Source of the DNA: Spongiactinospora rosea
GTDB lineage: Bacteria > Actinomycetota > Actinomycetes > Streptosporangiales > Streptosporangiaceae
DNA: 62,851 bases
NCBI RefSeq assembly: GCF_003315795.1
Contig: NZ_QMEY01000037.1
Coordinates: 1 to 62,851 of the forward strand
Direction of reading: 5' to 3'
Below, one piece after another: positions 37,331-45,817 of this stretch. The stretch's first letter is position 1, and every line of letters begins with the position of its first letter. A program made the position numbers and the translations under genes. The notes beneath the pieces were generated by a model. The model was not told where the DNA came from, made no database searches, and saw only the letters and a program-made list of their open reading frames with translations.

Positions 37331-39028
37331 GGAATGTCCTGAAGATCTTGATGGGTGAGTCGGGCGTGAGCTGGCTCACCCTCGTGCTATGGGGTGATCG
37401 GGGCGAGGGTCCAGGTGCCGCTGGTGTGGGTGAGTCCGAGGTTGATGAGGCGGCGGAGGTTGAGGGCGGCGGCGCGGTGGTGGAGCCAGCGGTCGTTGGC
37501 AGCGGTGCCGCGGTAACGCAGGCGGCGGTTGCCTCGGGCGACCAGCCAGGCCACGGCGCGTTCGACCATGGGCCGCCAGCGTCGGTAGTCGTCTTGCCAG
37601 GCAGGGTCGGTGGCGGCCTGATGACGGGCGGCGGTCTGCAGATCGTGATGCGGGCGAATGGTCACCACGCGGCCGGTCTTGGCGGTGGTGCAGCGTTCGC
37701 GCAGCGGGCATGCGGTGCATAAGCCGGTGAAGGTGGCGCGGCGTTGCTGGTAGCGGCCGCCGGGTGCGGCCAGGGGGACAGTGTGACCGGCGGGGCAGGT
37801 GACAGTGCCGGCAGCGGTGTCGATGGCGAAGTCGTCCAGGGTGAATCCGCCGATCACGGCAGGCTTGAGCGTGGGTGGTTTGATCAATAGTCGGTATCCG
37901 GCCTTGGTGAGGGCGGCGCGTAACTCCGCAGCGGCGTAGGCGGCATCGGCCAGGATGTGCAGCGGCCCGTGCTCGTGAGCGAGCAGGCTGGGGGCGATGG
38001 CGGCCTCATGATAGGCGGCGCCGGCGCCGGGCCGTAGGGCGACGGCGGTGAACAGGCCGGTCTCCGGCTCGACGGCCAGGTGGGCCTTGTAGCCGTCGTC
38101 ACGCTGCTGCTGGGTCTTGTGGATGTGGCGGGCCTGCGGGTCGACGGTGGAGACGATCCGATCGGGTGCGGTGCGGCGGGCGATCCGCCAGCGTCCGTCG
38201 GTCCCATCGGAGTCGACGGCCGGTTCGACGTCCTGACCGGCGATGAGGGCCAGCAGGCCGACCGCCTGCTCGGCGCCCTCGTCCAGGTCTTGGCCACGGA
38301 GCTGATCGAGCAGGGTGAGAGCGTCGGCGACCAGCCCGCTCACCAGGGCGTTCCTGGCTTCCTCGTCGTCCCAGACGATCTTCGGCTTGCCCGGGTCGGT
38401 GTAGTCATGAGCGTGACAGTGCGCCGCCACCAGCGCGCTCGCGCCCGGCACCTGGCGGGTCACCCGGCGGATCGCGGCGATCAGTTGGGTGATGGTGTCC
38501 TGGGTGGCGACCGCATCCAGCAGCACCGCCGAATCCAGCGCCCGCCGCGCCCGGCCGGCCAGCACGCCGGTCTGCTCCACCACGGCGCGCACGGCCGCAA
38601 AGATCCGATCCGGGTCTGATGAGCGAGCCAGCCGACGCCGGAAGTAGGTCAGCAGCGACGGATCGAATCCCTGGTCATACAGGCCCAGCCCGCAAGCGGC
38701 CTTCCACCGCAGATCGAACCGCAGCGCCGCGACTGCCTCCTCATCCGACAGTCCATGCAGCGCCTGCAGCACCACGACCGTGGCCAGCAGGCCCGGCGGC
38801 ACCGACGGGCGTCCGTTGACCGGCGCGTACATGTCCGCGAACGTCTCCAGCGGGAAGAGTCTCGCCCGGTGTTCGGCCAGGAACGCGAACACGCTCCCGG
38901 CCGGGATCATCTCCCGGCACACGACCCACACCTCAGGCCCGGCCGGAACCCTCCGACGACCCATCATGAACCGAGTCTGAATCCCGAAACTCTCCCTGGC
39001 CAGACCGTCAAGATCTTCAGGACATTCC
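37331..39028 (-). mobile_element. IS1182-family element inserted in a CRISPR spacer
   Basis: The ends are near-perfect inverted repeats beginning GGAATGTCCTGAAGATCTTG (37331) and ending with its complement (39028). TA is found on both sides (37329-37330 and 39029-39030). Its only gene is an intact transposase. Confidence 0.85.
37387..38967 (-). CDS. IS1182-family transposase
   Basis: The 526-residue transposase shows the N-terminal DUF772-type domain (NGRPSVPPGLLATVVVLQAL, DEEAVAALRFDLRWKAACGL) and a DDE catalytic core (LDSAVLLDAVATQDT; LHILADAAYAAAELRAAL; a Glu near WRPMVERAVAWLV). A Cys-rich insertion (GLCTACPLRERC) is typical. The frame is intact and the element is probably recent. It reads against the array. 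Confidence 0.93.
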   Translation of the reverse strand: MMGRRRVPAGPEVWVVCREMIPAGSVFAFLAEHRARLFPLETFADMYAPVNGRPSVPPGLLATVVVLQALHGLSDEEAVAALRFDLRWKAACGLGLYDQGFDPSLLTYFRRRLARSSDPDRIFAAVRAVVEQTGVLAGRARRALDSAVLLDAVATQDTITQLIAAIRRVTRQVPGASALVAAHCHAHDYTDPGKPKIVWDDEEARNALVSGLVADALTLLDQLRGQDLDEGAEQAVGLLALIAGQDVEPAVDSDGTDGRWRIARRTAPDRIVSTVDPQARHIHKTQQQRDDGYKAHLAVEPETGLFTAVALRPGAGAAYHEAAIAPSLLAHEHGPLHILADAAYAAAELRAALTKAGYRLLIKPPTLKPAVIGGFTLDDFAIDTAAGTVTCPAGHTVPLAAPGGRYQQRRATFTGLCTACPLRERCTTAKTGRVVTIRPHHDLQTAARHQAATDPAWQDDYRRWRPMVERAVAWLVARGNRRLRYRGTAANDRWLHHRAAALNLRRLINLGLTHTSGTWTLAPITP

Positions 39029-39030
39029 TA

Positions 39031-40051
39031 GGCCGTGTTTCAAAAGATCATGATGAGCTGGGTGTGTCGATGATCGTGAATAGAAGAGGTCTCCGGTAGT
39101 TGGTTCAACGACCAAGAAGAACGAAACACCGGAGACCTCGTGGCCAGCGTAGTGGTGACGAGGCGGCACGACCTCACCGACGCGCAGTGGGCGGCCCTGG
39201 AACCGCACCTGCCTGTCGCATCGGGCAAGGGACGTCCGCCGAAGTGGAGCAGGCGGCAGTTGATCGACGGAATCCGGTGGCGGATCCGGACCGGGGCACC
39301 ATGGCGGGACGTGCCGGCCTGCTACGGCCACTGGTTCACCGTGTACGGCCTGTTCCGCCGCTGGCAGCGGGCGGGGGAATGGGCGCAGATCCTGGCCGCG
39401 TTGCAGGCGTGCGCGGACGCCGCGGGGAAGATCGGCTGGACGGTGAGCGTGGACTCCACCATCGTCCGGGCTCACCAGCACGCGGCCGGAGCACGCCGGG
39501 ATGGTCACCTGCAGAAGGAGCCGCCCGCGAGGGTGGGTGGCGAACCGGCCGATCACGGGCTGGGCCGCTCACGCGGCGGGCTGACCACCAAGACGCATCT
39601 GGCGTGTGAGCAGGGCCGCAAACTGCTCGCCGCGGTGGTGACCGCCGGGCACCGGGGCGACAGTCCCCAGTTCATCGCGGTGCTGGGCAGGATCCGGGTG
39701 GCCCGCCTCGGTGGCGGCCGTCCCCGGACCCGGCCGGACCGGGTCCTGGCCGACAAGGCCTACACCAGCAAGGCCAACCGGGCTCATCTGCGCCGACGAG
39801 GGATCAAGGCGTGCATTCCGAGCAAGGCCGACCAGGACGCTCACCGCAGGGCCCGGGGGTCGAAGGGTGGGCGTCCGCCTGCCTTCGACCCCGCGATCTA
39901 CCGGCTGCGTCATGCCGTGGAATGCGGTATCAACGTGCTCAAGGGCAATCGCGGTATGGCGACCCGGTACGACAAGCTCGCCGTGCGCTACGAGGCTGTT
40001 GTCATCATCGCCGCGATCAACCAGTGGCTTAAGGCCTTATGAAACACGGCC
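39031..40051 (+). mobile_element. IS5-family (IS427-like) element with TA target duplication
   Basis: Termini GGCCGTGTTTCA (39031) and TGAAACACGGCC (ending 40051) are inverted repeats, with TA immediately outside on each side (39029-39030, 40052-40053). It is inserted exactly into the IS701 target duplication at the right end of IS1182, so it is the youngest of the three. Confidence 0.88.
39140..40042 (+). CDS. IS5-family transposase
   Basis: The intact 300-residue transposase starts at GTG 39140. The N-terminal domain reads LTDAQWAALEPHLPVASGKG and the DDE residues lie in VSVDSTIVRAHQHAAGAR, DRVLADKAYTSKANRAHL and RHAVECGINVLKGNRGMATR. All are complete in one frame, so it should be active. 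Confidence 0.93.
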   Translation: MASVVVTRRHDLTDAQWAALEPHLPVASGKGRPPKWSRRQLIDGIRWRIRTGAPWRDVPACYGHWFTVYGLFRRWQRAGEWAQILAALQACADAAGKIGWTVSVDSTIVRAHQHAAGARRDGHLQKEPPARVGGEPADHGLGRSRGGLTTKTHLACEQGRKLLAAVVTAGHRGDSPQFIAVLGRIRVARLGGGRPRTRPDRVLADKAYTSKANRAHLRRRGIKACIPSKADQDAHRRARGSKGGRPPAFDPAIYRLRHAVECGINVLKGNRGMATRYDKLAVRYEAVVIIAAINQWLKAL

Positions 40052-40054
40052 TAA

Positions 40055-41411
40055 TACTCCAGCATCACTTTGTGACTATGGCTGTCTTCGCCGGTAGTGA
40101 CTGATCTTGGCCGTGTACTGGTGACGACGGCGCCAGACCGACCAAGCGTGGATTTGATCAAGATCGAGCGAGTGTGTGATCATGTACGCCAGTAGACGCC
40201 GGACCTCTCCCATCGAGAGGGGGACAAGGCCGTCCTGGCTCGTTTCAGCCGGTTGTTTGCCGCAGTCACAGCGAGATACGCGTGGGCGAGCATGGCCAAG
40301 GTGATGTGCCGATACCAGGCGTCATAGCGGCGGACTTGGTAGTGATCCAGGCCGACCTCGGTCTTGGCACTCTGGAAACACTCCTCGATGGCCCAGCGGC
40401 TGCCTGCGACCTTCACCAGTTCGTCGATCGTGGTGCCGACCGGGCCGAAGCCGAGGTAGAAGGCCACCTCATCGGGATGGGCGATGCTGCGGCGGATGAG
40501 GACCCACCGCTCATACCCCTCTTCCGGTTCGCGGATGATGGGCAGCGTGGCCATCGCCCAGTCATACAGGCGCGGCCCCTTGGCACCTTGGCCGGCCGAA
40601 AGGCGCTTCCAGGCGGAGGCGGGCGCCTCCTGGAGGAGGCTTTCGGCGCGTGCCCGCGGGCCCAGACCGGTACCGATCGCCTGGCTACGCGGCACCGCCA
40701 CCACATAACCGATGCGGTGCTGCTCGAGAAAGACGCGGAACTTGTGGTCCTGGCCATAGGCCTCATCGGCGGTCACCCACGCGGCCGGCACTCCGGCCTC
40801 GATCGCCCGGGTCAGCATCTGGCGTGCCAGCACCTGCTTGGTGGCGAAGTCCACCTCGGCCCCGATGCCCGCCTCCGCGCACCGATCGCGATCAGCGATC
40901 CATGACTTGGGCAGATACAACTCCCGATCTACCAGGGTCCGCCCGGCGCTGGTCGCGTACGCCAAGAACACCCCCAACTGGCAGTTCTCGATTCGGCCGG
41001 CAGTGCCGGAGTATTGGCGCTGGACCCCGGCGGACTTGTCGCCCTTCTTGATGAACCCGGTCTCATCCACGATCAGCACGCCATCACCCGCGCCCAGGTG
41101 CTCGACCGCGTAAGCCCGCAGGTCATCGCGTACCGCATCAGCGTCCCACCGGGCCGCGTTCAACAACCGCTGCATTCCCAGTGGATTGCTCTCACCCGCA
41201 GCCTCGGCCAGCGTCCATCCGTTCTTGCCCTCGATCGGCGCCAGCAGCCCCCGCACATACGCCCGCGCCCGCCGCCGTGGCTCCGGCCGCCCGAACCGGC
41301 TCGCCACCCGGGCGAACAGGTCATCCAACCCCGCCACCCACGTCGCGACATCATGATCCATCACAAGAGCGACACATTACACACCAGAGATCACAAAGTG
41401 ATGCTGGAGTA
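40055..41411 (-). mobile_element. IS701-family element with CTAA target duplication
   Basis: The ends TACTCCAGCATCACTTTGTG (40055) and CACAAAGTGATGCTGGAGTA (41411) are exact inverted repeats. The target duplication CTAA is intact on the right (41412-41415); the left copy is split by the IS5 element (39028-39030 plus 40054). It therefore landed at the right end of IS1182 before the IS5 arrived. Confidence 0.88.
40180..41364 (-). CDS. IS701-family transposase
   Basis: The intact 394-residue transposase starts at ATG 41364. Features include ARAYVRGLLAPIEGKNGWTL, the first catalytic Asp in GDGVLIVDETGFIKKGDKSA, AAWVTADEAYGQDHKFRVFL and SRWAIEECFQSAKTEVGLDH. It is a good reference for the broken copies at 17.5-20.0 kb. 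No frame damage is seen. Confidence 0.93.
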   Translation of the reverse strand: MMDHDVATWVAGLDDLFARVASRFGRPEPRRRARAYVRGLLAPIEGKNGWTLAEAAGESNPLGMQRLLNAARWDADAVRDDLRAYAVEHLGAGDGVLIVDETGFIKKGDKSAGVQRQYSGTAGRIENCQLGVFLAYATSAGRTLVDRELYLPKSWIADRDRCAEAGIGAEVDFATKQVLARQMLTRAIEAGVPAAWVTADEAYGQDHKFRVFLEQHRIGYVVAVPRSQAIGTGLGPRARAESLLQEAPASAWKRLSAGQGAKGPRLYDWAMATLPIIREPEEGYERWVLIRRSIAHPDEVAFYLGFGPVGTTIDELVKVAGSRWAIEECFQSAKTEVGLDHYQVRRYDAWYRHITLAMLAHAYLAVTAANNRLKRARTALSPSRWERSGVYWRT

Positions 41412-41786
41412 CTAATGGCACGAGGTTCCCGATCATCCCTGGAGGGATCGCAACACGACGTGGCTACCGTCGTCTCCGAGCTGGTGACGAGTTCCCGATC
41501 ATCCCTGGAGGGATCGCAACAAGGCCCGGCCGACCTGCTGGAAGGCGAGGGAGTGGGCGGGTTCCCGATCATCCCTGGAGGGATCGCAACGCCCTACCAA
41601 CCGCGGGTCCCGCCGCGGTTGCTGGTTCCCGATCATCCCTGGAGGGATCGCAACGCTGGGTCCCACCGGAGTGGGAGCTGACCGAGCGCGGGTTCCCGAT
41701 CATCCCTGGAGGGATCGCAACCCAGGAGGTCACCCGGGACGTGCAGGCCCGGGTGTGTTCCCGATCACCCCTGGGGGGATTCCATC
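41412..41786 (+). CRISPR. CRISPR array 2, leader-distal part (6 repeats)
   Basis: Repeats at 41425-41454, 41491-41520, 41561-41590, 41625-41654 and 41692-41721 are identical to those at 36.3-37.3 kb. The last one, 41757-41786, is degenerate (ends GGGGATTCCATC), as usual at the leader-distal end. Spacers are 36, 40, 34, 37 and 35 nt. The piece before 41425 is the right end of the spacer cut by IS1182. Together with the first part the array has 22 repeats and 21 spacers. Confidence 0.96.
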
Positions 41787-41835
41787 ATGCAACGGGCGCT
41801 GGAAACGAGATGGCGATCTTTGTTATATCGATTTC

Positions 41836-42519
41836 TCATTCTAGTTCCCCCGCAAGCCCGGCCCTCTTTATCCACCGCCCCCATCGGGGGCTGCGAGAAA
41901 AGTTCTCAGCGATTTCCTTCCCCGTTGGCAGGGCCCCATCAGAGCGGCGATTCGCCGTAGCCCAATGCCACGCCATCCGCTGAAGATCACCGGCAAGGCG
42001 CCCACTCACGTGGGATGGACCGGCGCTCTGCCGCGGCTCATCGTCCGCGCTTGGAGAAACGCTGCACATACCGTCCACGGCATCTTCATCCACAGAATGC
42101 CCGTCATCCACCACATACGTGGACAGGCGGCGAATCTGGGCCATCAAGAGCTCATAGCTCCCAATCAGTGCTGCGCTCGGCCAAGCGGCGATGATCCGGC
42201 CGACCACGGTGGGCTCCGCAACAGCGACGTTGGCGCCAAGACTGGCCAGGCTGCCAGTGACCAGCATCGCCCAGGCAAGCGCCCCGCCACGTGCCCCATA
42301 CCGGCTGGCCAGCAGGATGGACATCGACGCAACCACAATGGTGCCATCGACAGCAAGAGGGATAAGCACCGCCGCCAACTGGTCTTCGCCATGCCGCAGG
42401 CACAACTCGCGCATGTGGCGAAACGAGACCATCCCGGCAATAGCAGCCAAAAAGGCTACGCTGGCGATGGTCGTACACTGGATACGGCGCACGACCGAAA
42501 AACTGGGAGACATCAGCAT
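41836..42519 (-). CDS. DUF2637 membrane protein (copy 2)
   Basis: The 227-residue protein has an N-terminal cytoplasmic start (MLMSPSFSVVRRIQ), about four hydrophobic segments (TTIASVAFLAAIAGMVSF; LAAVLIPLAVDGTIVVASMS; LAWAMLVTGSLASLGANVAV; IIAAWPSAALIGSYELLMAQ) and a soluble C-terminal helix-turn-helix-like part (DGALPTGKEIAENFSRSPRW). DUF2637 proteins are common on actinobacterial integrative elements and are thought to help spread or regulate them. The start is inferred from alignment with copy 1. It lies between CRISPR array 2 and the recombinase, whose extended frame overlaps its 5' part. Confidence 0.8.
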   Translation of the reverse strand: MLMSPSFSVVRRIQCTTIASVAFLAAIAGMVSFRHMRELCLRHGEDQLAAVLIPLAVDGTIVVASMSILLASRYGARGGALAWAMLVTGSLASLGANVAVAEPTVVGRIIAAWPSAALIGSYELLMAQIRRLSTYVVDDGHSVDEDAVDGMCSVSPSADDEPRQSAGPSHVSGRLAGDLQRMAWHWATANRRSDGALPTGKEIAENFSRSPRWGRWIKRAGLAGELE

Positions 42520-44224
42520 CACCTGAACCCCAGCAGGAGGCGGCGAGTAACAGTGAATGGGTGTGCAATTGGTTCGCCTCTCCCCTCGGACACGCACTCT
42601 GGTACATGCTGGGCCTCGCCTCGACGGTGACAACCCTCTCTGAGGGGTCGTACACGAGGTGGAGGCCCATCTTGCTGTACAGCTCGTTGCGGTCATGGGG
42701 ATCGGCCCGCTTGAGGATCTTGACCATGCCGGTCATCGTCGGAATCAACTCCTTGATCTGCCGTTCGCCGAGCTCGTTCCGCCTCTCGATCTTCTGGATC
42801 TGCGCCTCCGCGCGGAGCCGCTCGGCCCGGGTCTCGCGCATCCACGTGCCGACCTCGTTCGGGTCCCCGCCCGCGTCCAGCGTCGCCCGGTACCGGATCA
42901 TCCGCTGATCACACTCCTTCAGCGTCCTGCGGGCACCCTCGACGATGAGCCGGTCGCGTTCGCCGTCACGGGCCTCCAGCAGCCCCTGCACCGTCCGCTC
43001 AAGGTTTTCCGGGGAGAAGACCCGGCCGATCCACGGATCCAGCTCCTCCAGAATGTGATCCTCGCGGACGTACACCGTCCGCGGATGGACGATCTTGTTG
43101 GCCAGCGCGTACTCGGCCGGGAACTTGCACCGATAGTGGGTGCGCGCGTTGTTCCACGTCCCTTCCATCCGGCGCTCGCAGACCCCGCAGAACAGCAGGC
43201 CTCGCAGGACGTACGGGCGGGGGCTGCTGCGCGGCTTGCGCACCCCGGCCGAGCGGCCCGAGGCCGACACCATCGCCTGCGCCCGCTCGAACGTCTCCAC
43301 CTCCACGATCGGCTCATGCGCAACCGCATCGGACCACACCCACTGATCGTGCGTGTTCCACTTCAGCTTGGTCACATGCCCCTGGGTGACGTCCCCGACG
43401 TCGAGCAGTTCTTCCTGCTTGCGCTGCTTGTTCCACACCTGACGGCCGGTGTAGCGGGGGTTGAGCAGGATCGCCCGCACCGCCGACTTCGACCACGCCA
43501 GCCCGCTGCGGTGCCGGTTGCGCGCCCGGTCATACGCCGACGGGCACGGCACATCCTCCCGGGTCAGCCCCTCGGCGATCAGATACAAACCCGAGCCGTT
43601 GATGAACTCGGTGAAGATCCGCTTCACCACCGGTGCGGTCAGCGGATCCGGCTCCAGGCGATGCAGGCGCTTGCCGTCGGCGGCCTTACCCGGGTTGGGG
43701 TGCGGACCGAGATCGGCCAGCCGGTAACCGTACGGGGGGCGGCCGCCGAGGAACCGGCCCTCGATCTTGGCCTGGGCCGCCATGGTGGTACGGACCCGCA
43801 TCTTGATCCGGTTGCGCTCGCCTTTGCTGATCCCGCCGAACATCAGCATGATCAGCTCATGCGCCTCGTTGGCCGGGTCGATCGGCCCGCCGACCTCCGG
43901 CACCCACAACTCGACGCCGTAGTGGACGAACAGTTCAAAGGTGTTGCCGAACTGGTTGCCGTAGAACGCCCGCTGCGGTTCCCCCACCACCACCGCGTCG
44001 AACCCGCGATGCGGGTTGCGCAGCTCGGCGAGCAGGGCACTGGCCTCGGGCCTGCGTTGCGGCGGGATGGAACGAGACTTGTCGATGTCGAAGAACTCCG
44101 CGACGATCACCCCGCCCCGGGGCTCGACCAGCGCCCGGGATCGGGAGAGCTGCCAGTTACGGGACGAGGCGGGGTCTTGGTTGTCCTCGGTGGAGACCCG
44201 TCCCCAGAACGCGAATGGAATCAT
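42152..44224 (-). CDS. Large serine recombinase (site-specific integrase) with read-through C-terminus
   Basis: The N-terminal resolvase domain begins FAFWGRVSTEDNQDPASSRN, with the catalytic Ser probably within VSTEDNQDPASS. The recombinase domain follows (GRPPYGYRLADLG, VKRIFTEFINGSGLYLIAEG), then a zinc ribbon (LLFCGVCERRMEGTWNNART, HYRCKFP) and a coiled-coil region (LRAEAQIQKIERRNELGERQ). ATG 44224 has AAAAGGAGAAG upstream. About 545 residues look native. After VVTVEARPSMYQSACPRG, near 42590, the frame enters DNA shared with the region upstream of DUF2637 copy 1 and runs on for about 145 meaningless residues. The original stop seems to have been lost at a recombination junction. This is the likely integrase of the conjugative element to its right. 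Confidence 0.88.
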   Translation of the reverse strand: MIPFAFWGRVSTEDNQDPASSRNWQLSRSRALVEPRGGVIVAEFFDIDKSRSIPPQRRPEASALLAELRNPHRGFDAVVVGEPQRAFYGNQFGNTFELFVHYGVELWVPEVGGPIDPANEAHELIMLMFGGISKGERNRIKMRVRTTMAAQAKIEGRFLGGRPPYGYRLADLGPHPNPGKAADGKRLHRLEPDPLTAPVVKRIFTEFINGSGLYLIAEGLTREDVPCPSAYDRARNRHRSGLAWSKSAVRAILLNPRYTGRQVWNKQRKQEELLDVGDVTQGHVTKLKWNTHDQWVWSDAVAHEPIVEVETFERAQAMVSASGRSAGVRKPRSSPRPYVLRGLLFCGVCERRMEGTWNNARTHYRCKFPAEYALANKIVHPRTVYVREDHILEELDPWIGRVFSPENLERTVQGLLEARDGERDRLIVEGARRTLKECDQRMIRYRATLDAGGDPNEVGTWMRETRAERLRAEAQIQKIERRNELGERQIKELIPTMTGMVKILKRADPHDRNELYSKMGLHLVYDPSERVVTVEARPSMYQSACPRGEANQLHTHSLLLAASCWGSGDADVSQFFGRAPYPVYDHRQRSLFGCYCRDGLVSPHARVVPAAWRRPVGGGAYPSCCRWHHCGCVDVHPAGQPVWGTWRGACLGDAGHWQPGQSWRQRRCCGAHRGRPDHRRLAERSTDWEL

Positions 44225-44483
44225 GACTTCTCCTTTTGTTGATAAGGACTGTTTCCGGCGGCGAAATCGAGTCCAGTACATGAATCGCCGACGGGTCTTA
44301 GGGTAGGGAGATCGGCGGTGCTTGGGAGGTCCAGGGAGGGGCAGGGAGGAGCAGTGTGACCTTCAGGGAGGCATCTGCATACGGCCACTAGCTGGGCAAA
44401 CCTCGACAATACCCTCCCAGGGAATACAAAGGCATAGCGGGTCTCCAGATCATCTCTGTCTACTCGAATCGCCCTATAAACGC

Positions 44484-44515
44484 CGGAGGCGGCCCACCCC
44501 AGTGGACCGCCTCCG
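44484..44515 (-). terminator. Strong inverted repeat after the methyltransferase operon
   Basis: CGGAGGCGG (44484-44492) pairs with CCGCCTCCG (44507-44515), with further pairing inward. It lies just downstream of the small gene 44522-44725 and between that operon and the recombinase promoter. It looks like a factor-independent terminator, although the T run is weak. Confidence 0.6.
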
Positions 44516-44521
44516 TGTTAC

Positions 44522-44725
44522 TTACCCGAGTTCTTCTTCATCGGCGGAAGAGTTCGCCTGCCCTCGCATAAGGATCCGGAGGAGCACCCGCAGCCAGCTC
44601 CCGCACAAGACCGGCGGCTCTTCCGGAAGCATCACCCGGACCGGAGGTTGTGCTCTTCGGGGGCTGGGCTGCTTCCGGCCGCCATCGTCCGGCGGGCCGT
44701 TTTCGTCCTCTGCCTGGGAGGTCAT
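44522..44725 (-). CDS. Small hypothetical protein of the integrative element
   Basis: The 67-residue frame (MTSQAEDENGPPDDGGRKQP, then VLCGSWLRVLLRILMRGQAN) starts 7 nt past the methyltransferase stop. The C-terminal helix with LRVLLRILMR is like small proteins often seen beside actinobacterial phage and integrative-element genes. A strong hairpin follows directly. Function unknown; a 65-residue overlapping frame (44538-44735) is less convincing. Confidence 0.5.
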   Translation of the reverse strand: MTSQAEDENGPPDDGGRKQPSPRRAQPPVRVMLPEEPPVLCGSWLRVLLRILMRGQANSSADEEELG

Positions 44726-44731
44726 GACAGG

Positions 44732-45817
44732 TCATCGCCTCCCGAGGAGATCGTCAAGGCGTTCCAGCGCGGCCTGGGCCTGCTGGGGGACGACGCCGTT
44801 GCCGAGGGCGCGCATCTGTGCGGCGCGGGAGATGCCGATGCCGGTGACCCAGCCCTCGGGCAGGCCCATCATCCACTCGACGAACCGGGCGGACAGCCGG
44901 GGCTGCCCCCGGCTTCCTCGCTCGATGGGACCGGGGGCAACGCGGCCGAAGAGGAGTTCCCAGCGCCGGACAGCGTCCTCGTACCGTCCCCAGGCTGCCC
45001 GAGCGAGCCGGTCTGATCGCCGCCCCCCTTGGCCAGCCACTTCTTCGAGGCGGGAAGGAGTTTGACCGCGATCGCCAGCGGCAGCGCCCGCGCAGGCTGC
45101 TGCCGCTCCCGGCGGGCCAGCCAGGACCACACGTTCTCCCCGTCGTTGGGATTGCACGCCGCCGGGGTCGGCAGCAGATGCCCGCACGCCACATCGCGAA
45201 GATGCAGGCTGGTCCCCTTCCCCCGCTCCGGCCGGCTGACGCCGTGATGGTCGCGGGCGACCGGGGTCGGCAGCAAGGATGAAGATCCGTTCTCGGCGGT
45301 GCGGGGCGCCGACCTCGGATGCGCGTAGGCACGTCCATGCCGCGTCGTACCCAAGGGAGGCCAGGTCCCCGAGTACACGGCCGAGACCCCGGCTGCGCAG
45401 GGCGGCGACGTTCTCCAAGACAACGATGCCGGGTCGTAGCAGGCGAACGGCCGCGGCGATGGTGAACCACAGTCCACTTCTGGTGTCCTTTCTCATCCCG
45501 GCCCCGCGGCCGGCGTAGCTGATGTCCTGACAGGGGAACCCGGCGGTGACGATGTCCACGCGCGGGATCGTGGCCCACTCGACGGCCCGCAGGTCCCCGA
45601 GGTTGGGCACGACAGGGAAACGGGTGGCGAGGATCTTCGCCACCTGCGGGTCGTCATCGGCGCACCAGGCCAGCCGCGCCCCGTAGTAGGTGGTCACGGC
45701 CATGTCGAGGCCGCCGTAGCCTGTGCACATCGACCCGATCCATGGCCCATACGCCGGCGCACTGGCGAACGTGGCGCCGGGCGGCGAGGACGGTTGATCG
45801 CCATGACGCGGCGTCAT
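44732..45817 (-). CDS. C5-cytosine DNA methyltransferase, middle possibly frameshifted
   Basis: The enzyme methylates cytosine C5 in a specific DNA sequence. Motif I (IGSMCTGYGGLDMAV), the catalytic motif IV with PCQ (VTAGFPCQDISYAG), motif VI (IVVLENVAAL), motif VIII (GAPHRRERIFIL) and the C-terminal MRALGNGVVPQQAQAAL are all visible. ATG 45817 overlaps the preceding gene by 4 nt. Between about 45280 and 45030 the frame is low-complexity Ala/Arg-rich, while another frame reads LLPTPVARDHHGVSRPERG and LLPTPAACNPNDGENVWSWL, typical of this methyltransferase group. Two compensating indels may therefore have garbled about 80 residues. No restriction gene adjoins it. Confidence 0.8.
   Translation of the reverse strand: MTPRHGDQPSSPPGATFASAPAYGPWIGSMCTGYGGLDMAVTTYYGARLAWCADDDPQVAKILATRFPVVPNLGDLRAVEWATIPRVDIVTAGFPCQDISYAGRGAGMRKDTRSGLWFTIAAAVRLLRPGIVVLENVAALRSRGLGRVLGDLASLGYDAAWTCLRASEVGAPHRRERIFILAADPGRPRPSRRQPAGAGEGDQPASSRCGVRASAADPGGVQSQRRGERVVLAGPPGAAAACAGAAAGDRGQTPSRLEEVAGQGGRRSDRLARAAWGRYEDAVRRWELLFGRVAPGPIERGSRGQPRLSARFVEWMMGLPEGWVTGIGISRAAQMRALGNGVVPQQAQAALERLDDLLGRR

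Noticed and set aside
36328..37722. A 464-codon frame running through CRISPR array 2
   Set aside because: It repeats VPDHPWRDRN, FPIIPGGIAT and SRSSLEGSQ, which are the three translations of the CRISPR repeat. It is an artefact of a GC-rich array.
42659..44242. A 527-codon plus-strand frame opposite the recombinase
   Set aside because: It shows no domain features and mirrors the serine recombinase, which has clear domains.
44463..44480. Possible tRNA T-arm (CTCGAATCGCC)
   Set aside because: No matching acceptor or anticodon stems could be built around it.
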